From Rheinheimera texasensis DSM 17496 (lineage in GTDB: Bacteria; Pseudomonadota; Gammaproteobacteria; Enterobacterales; Alteromonadaceae), in NCBI RefSeq assembly GCF_000711985.1, contig NZ_KL544005.1, positions 199,970 to 263,969 of the forward strand: a DNA stretch of 64,000 nucleotides. The letters are read 5' to 3'. Under the pieces are notes generated by a model that did not search any database, was not told the origin of the DNA, and saw only the letters and a list, made by a program, of their open reading frames with translations. Shown here piece by piece: positions 50,459-59,790 of the stretch. Position numbers and translations under genes: made by a program. The stretch's first letter is position 1; every line of letters begins with the position of its first letter.

Positions 50459-51799
50459 TTATTTCAGCTTTTTCGGTAACTTCGGCTGGGTTGCCGTGAG
50501 CTCTCCGACGACCAGCTCCGGCGGCAGTGCAAAAGAAAATGAACTGCCACGTTTCGGTTCACTGAAAATCATCAATCTACTTTGATGGCGCGACAATACG
50601 TGTTTAACAATCGCCAGGCCAAGGCCAGTACCACCGGTGTTGCGCGCCCGTGCCTGGTCGACACGGTAGAACCGCTCAGTTAATCGTTTGACGTGCTGTG
50701 GCGCTATACCTTCACCGTTGTCGGTGACGGTAAATACTGCTTTGTGATGTTCCCGCCGCCAGCTGACTTTGATCTCACCACCATCCGGCGTGTATTTAAT
50801 CGCATTCGTTACCAAATTAGAGAAAGCACTACGCAGCTCTTCGGTGATAGCATTGACGCGCAAGTCCGGGTCAATCTCAAACTGAATGTGATGCTGTTTT
50901 TCCCGGTTCAGGCTATGCGCTTCCTGCTCAAGCAACAGCAGCATCGACGGCGCATCGACATTGTCGTCGTAATGCACTTTGGCAGCAGCTTCAATGCGTG
51001 ACAACGTCAACAGTTGCTGCACCAGATTGTCCATCCGTTTGGTCTGATCCAGCATCACCGCATGAGCTTTTTGCCAAATAGCCTGCTGCGGTAAATGCTC
51101 AGGTTCCATCATCTCCAGATAACCCTGCAGCACAGTCAGCGGCGTACGCAGCTCGTGTGACACGTTGGCGACAAAGTCTTTGCGGATTTGCTCCAGCTGT
51201 TTGAGCTGGGTGATATCGCGGATGATCAGCAGATATTGTTTTTCGCCATATTGCAGCACGCGGTATTCCAGCGTCAGATCTTCGGTCAGTGGTGACGGCA
51301 GCTCAATCGCCTGTTCAAAGTTTTGTTGCTGCAGATATTGCTGAAATTCAGGGTTCCGAATCAGATTATCAATGCGCTGACGTTCGTCCATTGGCCAGCG
51401 TAGACCCGCCAGCTGCTGCGCCAGTTTGTTGCACCAGACGATAGTCCAGTCCAGGCTCAGCACTACAATGGCATCAGGCAAGGCTTCAGCGCCGTCGCGA
51501 AACCGCCGCACCAAAGCGCGTAAGTCTTTGTTTTTCTTGCGGGCTTTGCGCTGGCGATAATAAATACCGTCAAATACCTGCTGCCAGCTGCCGTCACCGG
51601 CCGGTGGCGATAATTTACGGTCGCGCCAAAGCCATTTATCCAGTAAAAACAGATGTTTGTAATGCCAGGCAATAATGCCGACCGCAAACAACAACAGGAA
51701 CTCACTGGTCAGATCAAACAGCCAGCCAAGCGCTGCAGCCAGCAAAAACAAGCCGGCCAGACGAGTGACAATAGCCCGTTTGGACAGTAATAAACGCAT
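50459..51799 (-). CDS. phoR: phosphate regulon sensor histidine kinase
   Basis: 446 residues. Membrane segments at about 10-50, then a PAS domain (about 105-195). The HisKA domain carries FVANVSHELRTPLTVLQGYLEMM (His215), and the HATPase domain has NLVTNAIKYTPDGGE and GTGLGLAIVKHVLSRH. It has almost no periplasmic part, as usual for PhoR, which senses the state of Pst/PhoU. It follows phoB after 55 bases. Confidence 0.97.
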   Translation of the reverse strand: MRLLLSKRAIVTRLAGLFLLAAALGWLFDLTSEFLLLFAVGIIAWHYKHLFLLDKWLWRDRKLSPPAGDGSWQQVFDGIYYRQRKARKKNKDLRALVRRFRDGAEALPDAIVVLSLDWTIVWCNKLAQQLAGLRWPMDERQRIDNLIRNPEFQQYLQQQNFEQAIELPSPLTEDLTLEYRVLQYGEKQYLLIIRDITQLKQLEQIRKDFVANVSHELRTPLTVLQGYLEMMEPEHLPQQAIWQKAHAVMLDQTKRMDNLVQQLLTLSRIEAAAKVHYDDNVDAPSMLLLLEQEAHSLNREKQHHIQFEIDPDLRVNAITEELRSAFSNLVTNAIKYTPDGGEIKVSWRREHHKAVFTVTDNGEGIAPQHVKRLTERFYRVDQARARNTGGTGLGLAIVKHVLSRHQSRLMIFSEPKRGSSFSFALPPELVVGELTATQPKLPKKLK

Positions 51800-51854
51800 A
51801 GTACCTACTTGGTTGCGACGACCTGTCAGAGACAGGCCGTCCGGCGGACTGAGG

Positions 51855-52541
51855 TTATTTTACCGAAAAACGATAGCCGGAGCCACGCACGGTTTGCACT
51901 AACCGGTCATGGCCGCCATGCGAAATTGCTTTGCGCAGCCGGCGGATATGCACATCGACCGTGCGATCTTCTACATAGACATTAGTGCCCCAGACGTGGT
52001 CAAGCAGCTGTTCACGGCTGTAGACCCGCTCCGGGTGTGTCATAAAAAAGTGCAGCAGGCGGAATTCTGTCGGGCCCATATCCAGTGGCTGGTCCACGGC
52101 AGTGACGCGATGCGACACCGGGTCCAGTTTTAACCCCTGCACTTCAATCACTTCATCCAGGCTAGTCGGTGCCACGCGGCGGATCACCGCTTTGATGCGC
52201 GCCATCAGCTCTTTCGGTGAGAATGGTTTAGTCACATAGTCGTCGGCGCCGACTTCCAGTCCCCGCACTTTGTCTTCTTCTTCACCGCGCGCCGTGATCA
52301 TGATGATCGGAATGCTGCGGGTCAGTTCATGTTGCTTCATCTTTTTGGCAATTTGAATGCCACTGCCACCGGGCAACATCCAGTCCAGCAGCACTAAATC
52401 CGGGTACGGTTCTACCAGTTGATTGATTGCACTGTCAAAATCAGCAGCAGTGCTGGCCTGATATCCATTTTGTTCCAGCACAAAACACAACATATCGCGA
52501 ATTGGTGCTTCATCTTCCACTATCAGAATTCGTCTCGACAT
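51855..52541 (-). CDS. phoB: phosphate regulon response regulator
   Basis: 228 residues. The receiver domain has the acidic pocket (ED near 9-10) and phosphoacceptor Asp53 in [13 protein letters not shown], plus [10 protein letters not shown]. The OmpR/PhoB winged helix ends in [14 protein letters not shown] and [10 protein letters not shown]. Phosphorylated PhoB binds the 11-bp-spaced TGTCAT repeats seen at many promoters in this window, including its own. Confidence 0.98.
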   Translation of the reverse strand: MSRRILIVEDEAPIRDMLCFVLEQNGYQASTAADFDSAINQLVEPYPDLVLLDWMLPGGSGIQIAKKMKQHELTRSIPIIMITARGEEEDKVRGLEVGADDYVTKPFSPKELMARIKAVIRRVAPTSLDEVIEVQGLKLDPVSHRVTAVDQPLDMGPTEFRLLHFFMTHPERVYSREQLLDHVWGTNVYVEDRTVDVHIRRLRKAISHGGHDRLVQTVRGSGYRFSVK

Positions 52542-52580
52542 AGCCTGTTACCATCATCCGAGGTTTTGGGTACTGATCAG

Positions 52581-52614
52581 AGTATCCCGCCTTATTATGA
52601 CAATTTTATGAAAG
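52581..52614 (-). promoter_or_regulatory. Pho box and -10 of phoB-phoR
   Basis: Minus-strand CTTTCAT (52614-52608) and TTGTCAT (52603-52597), 11 bp apart, followed after 10 bases by GATACT (52586-52581). The geometry equals that of pstS here, indicating autoregulation. Confidence 0.82.
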
Positions 52615-52814
52615 ACAGCAGTCCGGTGCTGACTTTGTCACAATTCATTTGCATATAGCCAGCGCTATCAGCACTTTTCACCGGCGACAGCTCAGCCGGC
52701 TGCCGCACGCCGGCGTCAAAATATTACGAACGGACAAGACAGTTCCGTGACAGTTTTCTGAAGCTTTTTTGACAACATCGCCGCCAGCCTGCGCCACGCT
52801 TGCAGCTGACAATA

Positions 52815-52854
52815 CTGTCATCTGCCTGCCAACATTCTGTCATAAAACAGTCAC
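52815..52854 (+). promoter_or_regulatory. double Pho box upstream of the beta-helix lipoprotein
   Basis: Four 7-bp repeats in exact 11-bp register: CTGTCAT (52815), CTGCCAA (52826), CTGTCAT (52837) and CAGTCAC (52848). The last two alone resemble the E. coli pstS Pho box closely. A -10 candidate is weak (TACCGT, 52865-52870). The 371-base gap between phoB and this gene holds these elements and the divergent phoB promoter; I see no other gene in it. Confidence 0.8.
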
Positions 52855-52912
52855 GCCCGCGCTTTACCGTCACTGCAGTTTTTTATGACCCACTGCATCG
52901 ACGGAGATTAAG

Positions 52913-55612
52913 ATGGCTTTTGGTAAGATTTTAAAGTTAAGCGCAATTTCGACTGCTTTATTCCTGGCCGGTTGTGGCGGCGGTGACATTGTGATTAGCA
53001 CAGGTGCTGGCGCGACAACACCAACAACCCCAACTACACCTACGACGCCAACCAGCAAATGTCCAAGCTTCGCCAAAGAAGGTGCAGCAGTCGGTGGCAT
53101 CAGCAAAACGATTTGTGAAGTCAGCGGCACTTTAACTGCCGACGCCACTTTCACTTCAGGCATCGTCTGGGCGTTAAGCGGTAAAGTACAGGTTGGTAAC
53201 GACAACGCCAACAGCGCCACCCTGACTATTGAACCTGGTACTACAGTGTTCGGTAAATCCGGCGCCGATTTCCTAGTGGTTGCCCGCGGTTCGAAAATCA
53301 GCGCAGTTGGTTCTGCCAACGCGCCTATCGTGTTTACCTCAGTCAACGACATGATTGGCACCGCCAATGACGCGTCAGCCGGCCAATGGGGCGGTATCGT
53401 GTTACTCGGTAAAGCGCCAACCAACAAGTGTGACGCGGCAGCCCTCGCCAACTGCAAAATCGAAGCCGAAGGCAACGCCGGCCCATACGGCGGCGACCGC
53501 CCGACTGACAGCAGCGGTATCCTGAAATTTGTTCAGGTCAAATACGCTGGTTATGAAGTCATCAAAGACAACGAATTAAACGGTGTGACTTTCGCCGGTG
53601 TCGGTTCAGGCACTGTGGTGGACTACCTGCAAGTGCATAACAACTCAGACGACGGCGTCGAGTTCTTCGGCGGTAACGTTGACGTCAAACACTTAGTGCT
53701 GACCGGTAACCGCGACGACTCATTAGACTGGGCTGATGGCTGGACCGGCCGTGTACAACACGTGCTTATTCGTCACAACCCGAATAACCTCGAAGCCAAC
53801 CGTGCCATCGAGGCAGACAACCAGTCATCGAAGTTTGACGCGACCCCAGTGTCCAAACCACGCATTGCCAACATGACCATTATCGGCAACGCGTTCACAT
53901 CAGCTGCGGCCGATTCTGAAGGTATCCTGCTGCGCGCCGGTACCGCCGGTGAGATTTACAACACTATTATCACCGGGCCAAAAGGCATGGGTGAGTGTTT
54001 TGAAATCGAAACGCCGGAATCTGTTGCTAACGCGAACAGCGGCAAAATTATCTTCCGCAACTCGATTGTGAACTGCCCGGAAAACTTCAAATCGCCAAAA
54101 GACGCTGCCGGCAACACGCTGTTAGACGTGGCGAAATGGTTTGCTGCCCAGCCAGACAACAGCATTGCCGACCCGTTATTAGGCGGTTACATGCCAGCGG
54201 CCACTTCACCTGCGCTTGGCAAAGGCTACAACATGCAAAACTTTGTTGACCCATGGTTCGACAACGTGACCTATATCGGCGCTTTTGACGGCATCACCGA
54301 CTGGACCAAAGGCTGGACCCACGGTTTACACGCCAGCAACGCAGCACTGACCGCCTGCCCGGCCGGCACCACAGAAGTGGCGTCTCTAACCGGCAAACTG
54401 AACTGTGAAGTCAAAGGCACATTAACCAGCAACGTGGCATTAAAGGCCGGTGCTGATTATGTGTTAAACGGCAAAGTCACAGTCGGTGGCGATAACACCA
54501 ATTCAGCAACATTAAGCATTGACCCGGGTGTGCGCGTTTATGGCAAATCAGGTCAGGATTACCTGGTCATTGCCCGCGGCAGCAAACTGATGGCAGAAGG
54601 TTCGCCAACAGCGCCTATCGTATTCACCTCACTGCAGGACGTGATTGGCTCAGCCACCCGCGCCGGCCAATGGGGCGGTATTGTGGTGCTGGGTAATGCG
54701 CCAAGCAACAAGTGTGATCAGGCTGCAACAACCTGTTCTATCGAGGCGGAAGGCAACGCCGGCCCATACGGCGGTTACAAAGCCGACGACAACTCTGGCG
54801 TGATCAAATACGTGCAGATCCGTAACGCCGGTTACGAAGTCATCAAAGACAACGAATTAAACGGTCTGACGCTGGCTGGTGTGGGTAAAGGCACTGTGGT
54901 TGACCACATCCAAATCCACAAAAACCTCGACGACGGTCTGGAACTGTTCGGCGGTACTGTCAACGTCAAATATGTCGTACTGACAGGTAACGAAGACGAC
55001 TCGCTGGACTGGACTGACGGCTGGAACGGTAAAGCCCAGTTCCTGCTGGTCAAACACGATGTAACGAACACAGTCACTAACCGCGGTATCGAAGCGGATA
55101 ACCAGTCGACCAATTTCTCTGCCACGCCACTGTCAGAGCCGACTATCGCCAACATGACCATTATCGGCAACACCTTTAAGTCTGCCGACATGGATTCAGA
55201 AGGCATCCTGCTGCGTGCCGGTACTTCAGCCAAACTGCACAACATCCTGATCGCCGGGCCAAAAACGGACTCTGGCGCTATGGGCGAATGTCTGGAAATT
55301 GAATCGACGCAATCTCAGGCATTAGCGGCGAGCGCACGTCTGGTAATGACGCACTCAGTATTGGGTTGCCCGGAACCGTTCAAAGGCACAGTGTCGCCAA
55401 CCGTGACCGTCAAACAATGGTTTGAAGGCCAGCAAGGCAACAAAACGGCGGCCGACCAGGCTGCAGTGCTGAATGGTCTTTACACCATCGACACCACAGC
55501 AGCCAAAGATATGGCCGCTGTAGATAGCTTCTTCACCAAGACCACCTTTGTCGGCGCCATGGACGCGGCCAACGACTGGACTAAAGGCTGGACCACTGGT
55601 TTAGGCAACTAA
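52913..55612 (+). CDS. duplicated beta-helix surface lipoprotein, PhoB-controlled
   Basis: 899 residues. A lipoprotein signal ends in LAGC (Cys21); a Gly after it does not argue for inner-membrane retention. A Thr-Pro repeat linker leads to two homologous halves, about 50-480 and 482-899, each starting CPxxxxE. Each half has ARGSK, GQWGGIVxLG, EAEGNAGPYGG, GYEVIKDNELNG, DDGxExFGG, DDSLDWxDGW, EADNQS and SEGILLRAGT in the same order. Repeating short strands suggest a right-handed beta-helix, and the Asp clusters suggest calcium. No catalytic residues are evident. It is followed by a TonB receptor. Ligand unknown; a phosphate-related role is inferred from the Pho boxes. Confidence 0.8.
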   Translation: MAFGKILKLSAISTALFLAGCGGGDIVISTGAGATTPTTPTTPTTPTSKCPSFAKEGAAVGGISKTICEVSGTLTADATFTSGIVWALSGKVQVGNDNANSATLTIEPGTTVFGKSGADFLVVARGSKISAVGSANAPIVFTSVNDMIGTANDASAGQWGGIVLLGKAPTNKCDAAALANCKIEAEGNAGPYGGDRPTDSSGILKFVQVKYAGYEVIKDNELNGVTFAGVGSGTVVDYLQVHNNSDDGVEFFGGNVDVKHLVLTGNRDDSLDWADGWTGRVQHVLIRHNPNNLEANRAIEADNQSSKFDATPVSKPRIANMTIIGNAFTSAAADSEGILLRAGTAGEIYNTIITGPKGMGECFEIETPESVANANSGKIIFRNSIVNCPENFKSPKDAAGNTLLDVAKWFAAQPDNSIADPLLGGYMPAATSPALGKGYNMQNFVDPWFDNVTYIGAFDGITDWTKGWTHGLHASNAALTACPAGTTEVASLTGKLNCEVKGTLTSNVALKAGADYVLNGKVTVGGDNTNSATLSIDPGVRVYGKSGQDYLVIARGSKLMAEGSPTAPIVFTSLQDVIGSATRAGQWGGIVVLGNAPSNKCDQAATTCSIEAEGNAGPYGGYKADDNSGVIKYVQIRNAGYEVIKDNELNGLTLAGVGKGTVVDHIQIHKNLDDGLELFGGTVNVKYVVLTGNEDDSLDWTDGWNGKAQFLLVKHDVTNTVTNRGIEADNQSTNFSATPLSEPTIANMTIIGNTFKSADMDSEGILLRAGTSAKLHNILIAGPKTDSGAMGECLEIESTQSQALAASARLVMTHSVLGCPEPFKGTVSPTVTVKQWFEGQQGNKTAADQAAVLNGLYTIDTTAAKDMAAVDSFFTKTTFVGAMDAANDWTKGWTTGLGN

Positions 55613-55624
55613 GCACTATGAAGC

Positions 55625-55652
55625 GCCGGCTTTTGAGTGATCAAAAGCCGGC
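55625..55652 (+). terminator. hairpin between lipoprotein and TonB receptor genes
   Basis: A perfect 12-bp stem (GCCGGCTTTTGA/TCAAAAGCCGGC) with a 4-nt loop and a short TTTGTG tail. It may be a partial terminator that lowers read-through into the receptor gene. Confidence 0.6.
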
Positions 55653-55744
55653 TTTGTGCTGACAACAACTTTTGCGTAGAACCCGGCTATGGCCGGGCAG
55701 ATAAAAACTCTGGCTGAAATGAACAGCCGACAGGATCCAGAAAA

Positions 55745-58456
55745 ATGAGTAGCTTGCACCCATTTGGCCCATTGCAATTAAACCCGAACCGCGTCACCCG
55801 CGCAGTTTTATTGGCCTTAACTGCCAGCGCAGCCCTGCCGTTGTCTGCGGCTGTTGCTCAGGAAACAGCCCAGACAGTGACAGCTCCTGCCACAAACGCG
55901 GCAACATCAAGCGAAACGCAGGCGGTTGAACGGATTAACGTGTCAGGCCGCTTATTGAGTTCTGCCGCCGCTACGGCAGAAGAGCGCCGCCAGCAGCCTT
56001 TTGTGGCAGAACTGTTGGGCATGGACCAAATCTCCCGCGCCGGCGACGGTAACGCTGCCGCAGCGCTGCGCCGCGTGACCGGTTTGACGCTGGTGAAAGA
56101 CAAGTTTATTTATGTGCGTGGCCTTGGTGAGCGTTACTCATCTACGCTGTTAAACGGCGCCCAGGTGCCAAGCCCGGACCCGACGCGTAATGTGGTGCCG
56201 ATGGATATGTTCCCGGCCGGCATCATCGAAAGCATGGTGGTGCAGAAGTCGTATTCACCGGAATTACCTGCCGCTTTTGGTGGCGGTAATATCAATATCC
56301 GCACCAGCAGTATTCCACTCGACCAAGTATTCAGCTTCTCAGTCGGTACTGAATACAATAGCCTCAGCAGCGACAAAGGCCTCGAATATAGCGGTGGCGG
56401 AGATGACTGGCGTGGCCGCGACGATGGCACCCGCAGTTTGTCAGAGCCATTCCGTGCCGCAGTGGCGCAATACGGCTCATTGGATCTGGTGAAGATTGCG
56501 CAGGGCCTCGGCGGCGTCAACGCCGACAATCTGGCCAAAGCCGAGCTGATTAACCGCAATCTCGGTCTGGAGATGAACCGTGACCTGGACGTACGCGAAA
56601 AAAGCCTAGGCCCGGCTTATGATGCCAGCATGTCCTGGGGCAACCGTTTTGATATCGGTGAGCGCGTGTTTGGCGTAATGGCTGGCGTCAGCTACGACCA
56701 GTCCAGCGAAAACAGCAAAGACCAGGAACGTTATTATTCCATCACCACCGGCAGCGAACTGACGCCGCTGAACCGCTATGACGACATTCTGCGCACCGAG
56801 CACCAGGTCAAACTATCTGGCATGCTGAACTTTGGTTTTGAGTGGGACAACAACCACCGCTTCGAAACCTCCAGCATCTACCTGCAGGACACTAAAGATC
56901 GCATCAAACGCAAAATCGGTGATTCGATTGAAACCATCAACGAAGCGAACCGCGAAAACGAATTTTATAACATCCTGTACGAAGAGCGTTCGATGCTCAG
57001 CAACCAGATCCGCGGTAAACACACGCTGGACTGGGCTGGTGACTTAAACATCGACTGGCAATACACCGACGCCAAAGCTGAGCGCCGCGCGCCGGGTGAA
57101 GTCGAATATCTGTATGTCCGTTCGCTGGATGATGCGGGTGCGCTGCAAAGCAAAACGATGCGCCGCAGCGACAACGCGGTGATTTACCAGTTCGGCAACA
57201 TGGAAGACAACACCGAAAACGCCAGCTGGAATGCCAAATATCCACTGTCGACTGAAAAAACTGAATGGACCTTCAGCACGGGTTACAGCTACTTCGAACG
57301 CCAGCGCGACGCTTCAACGGCGCGTTATAAGTTTGATACCCGTGGTTTTAGCAACGCCGATTTAAGCCAGGCTTATAGCCAGATTTTCGCCGACGCTAAT
57401 ATCCAAAATGCCGCTAAGCGTTTCCAAATCTCTGATGTCACCGGTGATGCCGATGATTACAAAGCGGCACAGATGATTGACGCGGCGTATGTCGCGATGG
57501 AAGCTACTTATGACTACACCTGGCGGGTCAATCTGGGTGTGCGTTACGAAGATTTCCGTCAGGTGTCTATCCCGCTGAACCCGTCTACCGGTGAGGTTCA
57601 GGGTGACATCACCAAGATGCCTATTCAGCAGGATGATCTATATCCAGCGCTGTCAGTGACCTGGATGCGTACCGAAGAAACCCAACTGCGCTTTGGTTTC
57701 AGTGAAACTGTGGTGCGGCCAGATTTACGTGAAGTGACGCCGGTACTGTTTATCGACCCTATCACCGACTTTAAAGTGATGGGTTTTGCTGACCTGAAAA
57801 GCACCGACATCAAAGGCTACGACATGCGCTTTGAATCTTACTTAGATTCTGGCAGCAACTACAGCATCGGCGTGTTTTACAAAGACATGATCAACCCGAT
57901 TGAAGCCATTGAACTCAAAGGCTCAGACGGTAACCTGCTGATGTCATTCCGTAACGCCTTAGCCGGCGAAATCTACGGCATTGAAGCCGAAGCACTGCAA
58001 AAACTGGATATGTTTGAAGGCGACTTTGGCCAGTTTGTTGATAACTTCTTTATCAACAGCAACGTCACTTTCAGTAAATCAGAAATCGAAATGCAGGCGC
58101 TGGGCGAATCGAACCTGACCAATCTAGTGCGCCCGCTGACCGGCCACAGCAAATACGTGGTGAACTTCCAGCTCGGCTATGATTCCGACAACGAAGACCA
58201 CACCGCGACGCTGACTTACAACGTGTTTGGCAAACGCATCGCCTTCGCCGGCATTGACGGCAAAGACGACGCCTACGAGCAGCCGTTCCACTCGCTGGAT
58301 TTCACTTACAGCTACACAGTGCTGCCGGAAGGCAACCTGAAGTTCTCAGTGAAAAACCTGTTGAATGAAGAAACCGAAATTCTGCAGCAAGGCGAAATTC
58401 TGCAAAAACGCGAAGAAGGCGTCAGCGTAGGCTTAAGCTACAGCCAGAAGTTCTGA
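55745..58456 (+). CDS. TonB-dependent outer-membrane receptor
   Basis: 903 residues with an extended signal peptide (cleavage near AVAQ, about 40). ERINVSG is a plausible TonB-box region. The plug domain contains LRRVTGLTLVKDKFIYVRGLGERYSSTLLNGAQVPSPDPTRNVVPMDMFP and GGGNINIRT (positions about 95-180), and the barrel ends in an aromatic residue (SYSQKF), as outer-membrane proteins do. Two small hairpins (55682-55697 and 55712-55728) precede its ribosome binding site. It probably imports a ligand captured by the upstream lipoprotein; the ligand is not deducible. Confidence 0.9.
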   Translation: MSSLHPFGPLQLNPNRVTRAVLLALTASAALPLSAAVAQETAQTVTAPATNAATSSETQAVERINVSGRLLSSAAATAEERRQQPFVAELLGMDQISRAGDGNAAAALRRVTGLTLVKDKFIYVRGLGERYSSTLLNGAQVPSPDPTRNVVPMDMFPAGIIESMVVQKSYSPELPAAFGGGNINIRTSSIPLDQVFSFSVGTEYNSLSSDKGLEYSGGGDDWRGRDDGTRSLSEPFRAAVAQYGSLDLVKIAQGLGGVNADNLAKAELINRNLGLEMNRDLDVREKSLGPAYDASMSWGNRFDIGERVFGVMAGVSYDQSSENSKDQERYYSITTGSELTPLNRYDDILRTEHQVKLSGMLNFGFEWDNNHRFETSSIYLQDTKDRIKRKIGDSIETINEANRENEFYNILYEERSMLSNQIRGKHTLDWAGDLNIDWQYTDAKAERRAPGEVEYLYVRSLDDAGALQSKTMRRSDNAVIYQFGNMEDNTENASWNAKYPLSTEKTEWTFSTGYSYFERQRDASTARYKFDTRGFSNADLSQAYSQIFADANIQNAAKRFQISDVTGDADDYKAAQMIDAAYVAMEATYDYTWRVNLGVRYEDFRQVSIPLNPSTGEVQGDITKMPIQQDDLYPALSVTWMRTEETQLRFGFSETVVRPDLREVTPVLFIDPITDFKVMGFADLKSTDIKGYDMRFESYLDSGSNYSIGVFYKDMINPIEAIELKGSDGNLLMSFRNALAGEIYGIEAEALQKLDMFEGDFGQFVDNFFINSNVTFSKSEIEMQALGESNLTNLVRPLTGHSKYVVNFQLGYDSDNEDHTATLTYNVFGKRIAFAGIDGKDDAYEQPFHSLDFTYSYTVLPEGNLKFSVKNLLNEETEILQQGEILQKREEGVSVGLSYSQKF

Positions 58457-58488
58457 TCCGCTTAATCGGGTTCCATCACAACGGTTGG

Positions 58489-58529
58489 AGAACCGCGGGC
58501 GCTGGCATGGATAGCCACACCGCGGTTCT
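58489..58529 (+). terminator. terminator of the TonB receptor gene
   Basis: AGAACCGCGG/CCGCGGTTCT, loop of 21 nt, then GTTTTTT, 32 bases after the stop. The remaining gap to corA (58537-58798) has an AT-poor stretch with an open minus-strand frame lacking a start codon. Confidence 0.8.
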
Positions 58530-58798
58530 GTTTTTTGTAGCGGGCAAGATAGCTGTTCTGACCAGCTTTACCTTGACCAGACCGCTACGGGTTCTTTAAG
58601 ATCAAGCTAACTTATTGCCAGAGGCTGCATTTCCTTGGACATACCCAGTCGACCTTCTTTGTTGTAATTCAGTCTGCCGCCTCTCCCCCAATCGTTTTGC
58701 CGGGTCAGTTGCAGTCTGACCGGCGTATCGCCACCACAAAGTATTTTCTCGCGCTGTGTCGTTCGGGGATCTTCCGGCTAGATTAACGGAGTCACCTG

Positions 58799-59743
58799 AT
58801 GCTGCGGATTTTCACCGTCAAACAACAAAAACTGGAACGGCTTGAGCTGCAAAGCGCCGAGCAAGTACAGCAGGCCATCTGGCTGGATTTGCAGGAACCG
58901 GACGACGCCGAACGAAGTTTTATCAGCGACCAGTTTGGCCAGCAGCTGGCACTACGGGCAGAACTGGACGATATCGAGGCGTCAGCGCGATTCTTCGAAG
59001 ACGAAGACGGTTTGCACGTGCACTCATTGTTTTTTTATCAGGAAGAGCGCGCCGCCACTACCACTGTGGCCTTCACCATTCGCGACGGCCGGTTGTTTAC
59101 GCTGCGCGAGCGCGAATTGCCGGTGTTCCGGCTGTACCGGATGCGCGCACGCAACGCACACCTGCAAAGCAGCAACGCCTTTGAACTATTGCTGGATTTG
59201 TTTGAAGTCAAAATCGAACAGCTGGCAGACAGCATCGAAGAAATTTCGCTGGCACTGGAAGCCATCAGCCAGGTGATTTTACAGGGCAAACAAAACGAAG
59301 CTTTTCAGGAATCGCTGTCGAAACTGACAGAACTTGAGGATATGAGTTGGAAAGTACGGCTTTGTCTGATGGATACCCAGCGCGCGATCAGCTTTTTATT
59401 GCGTAAAGCGCGATTACCGGCTGACCAGCTGGAGCAGGCGCGCGACGTGTTACGCGACGTGGAATCGCTGCTGCCGCATAATGAATCCTTTTCGCAGCGC
59501 GTCAACTTTCTGCTGCAATCGGCGATGGGTTTTATCAATATTGAACAAAACCGCATCATCAAAATCTTCTCGGTGGTGTCAGTGATTTTCCTGCCGCCGA
59601 CCCTGGTTGCCAGTAGCTACGGCATGAACTTCGCGCATATGCCGGAGCTGAATCTAACCTACGGCTACCCGCTGGCGCTGGGGCTGATGCTGCTCGCCGG
59701 CATTACGCCTTATCTGTTTTTTAAACGAAAAGGCTGGCTCTGA
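58799..59743 (+). CDS. corA: CorA-family Mg2+/divalent-cation channel
   Basis: 314 residues. A large N-terminal cytoplasmic domain is followed by two C-terminal helices. The signature YGMNF stands at the end of the first helix, followed by [14 protein letters not shown], in place of the usual MPEL loop. Length is normal for the family (316 in E. coli). GGAG precedes the ATG. It could carry magnesium, cobalt or nickel; the MPEL loop favours magnesium. Confidence 0.92.
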   Translation: MLRIFTVKQQKLERLELQSAEQVQQAIWLDLQEPDDAERSFISDQFGQQLALRAELDDIEASARFFEDEDGLHVHSLFFYQEERAATTTVAFTIRDGRLFTLRERELPVFRLYRMRARNAHLQSSNAFELLLDLFEVKIEQLADSIEEISLALEAISQVILQGKQNEAFQESLSKLTELEDMSWKVRLCLMDTQRAISFLLRKARLPADQLEQARDVLRDVESLLPHNESFSQRVNFLLQSAMGFINIEQNRIIKIFSVVSVIFLPPTLVASSYGMNFAHMPELNLTYGYPLALGLMLLAGITPYLFFKRKGWL

Positions 59744-59745
59744 GC

Positions 59746-59777
59746 ACAAAAAAACCGGCAAACGCCGGTTTTTTTGT
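59746..59777. terminator. bidirectional terminator between corA and the porin gene
   Basis: A perfect 14-bp stem with ACCGGC/GCCGGT at the top and A7/T7 in the arms around an AAAC loop. It serves both convergent genes. Confidence 0.92.
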
Positions 59778-59790
59778 GTGTGGATGCAGA

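Noticed and set aside
53023-53058. Short ACA-CCA type repeats at the start of the lipoprotein gene
   Set aside because: They encode the Thr-Pro linker after the lipidated Cys; no CRISPR-like spacing is present.
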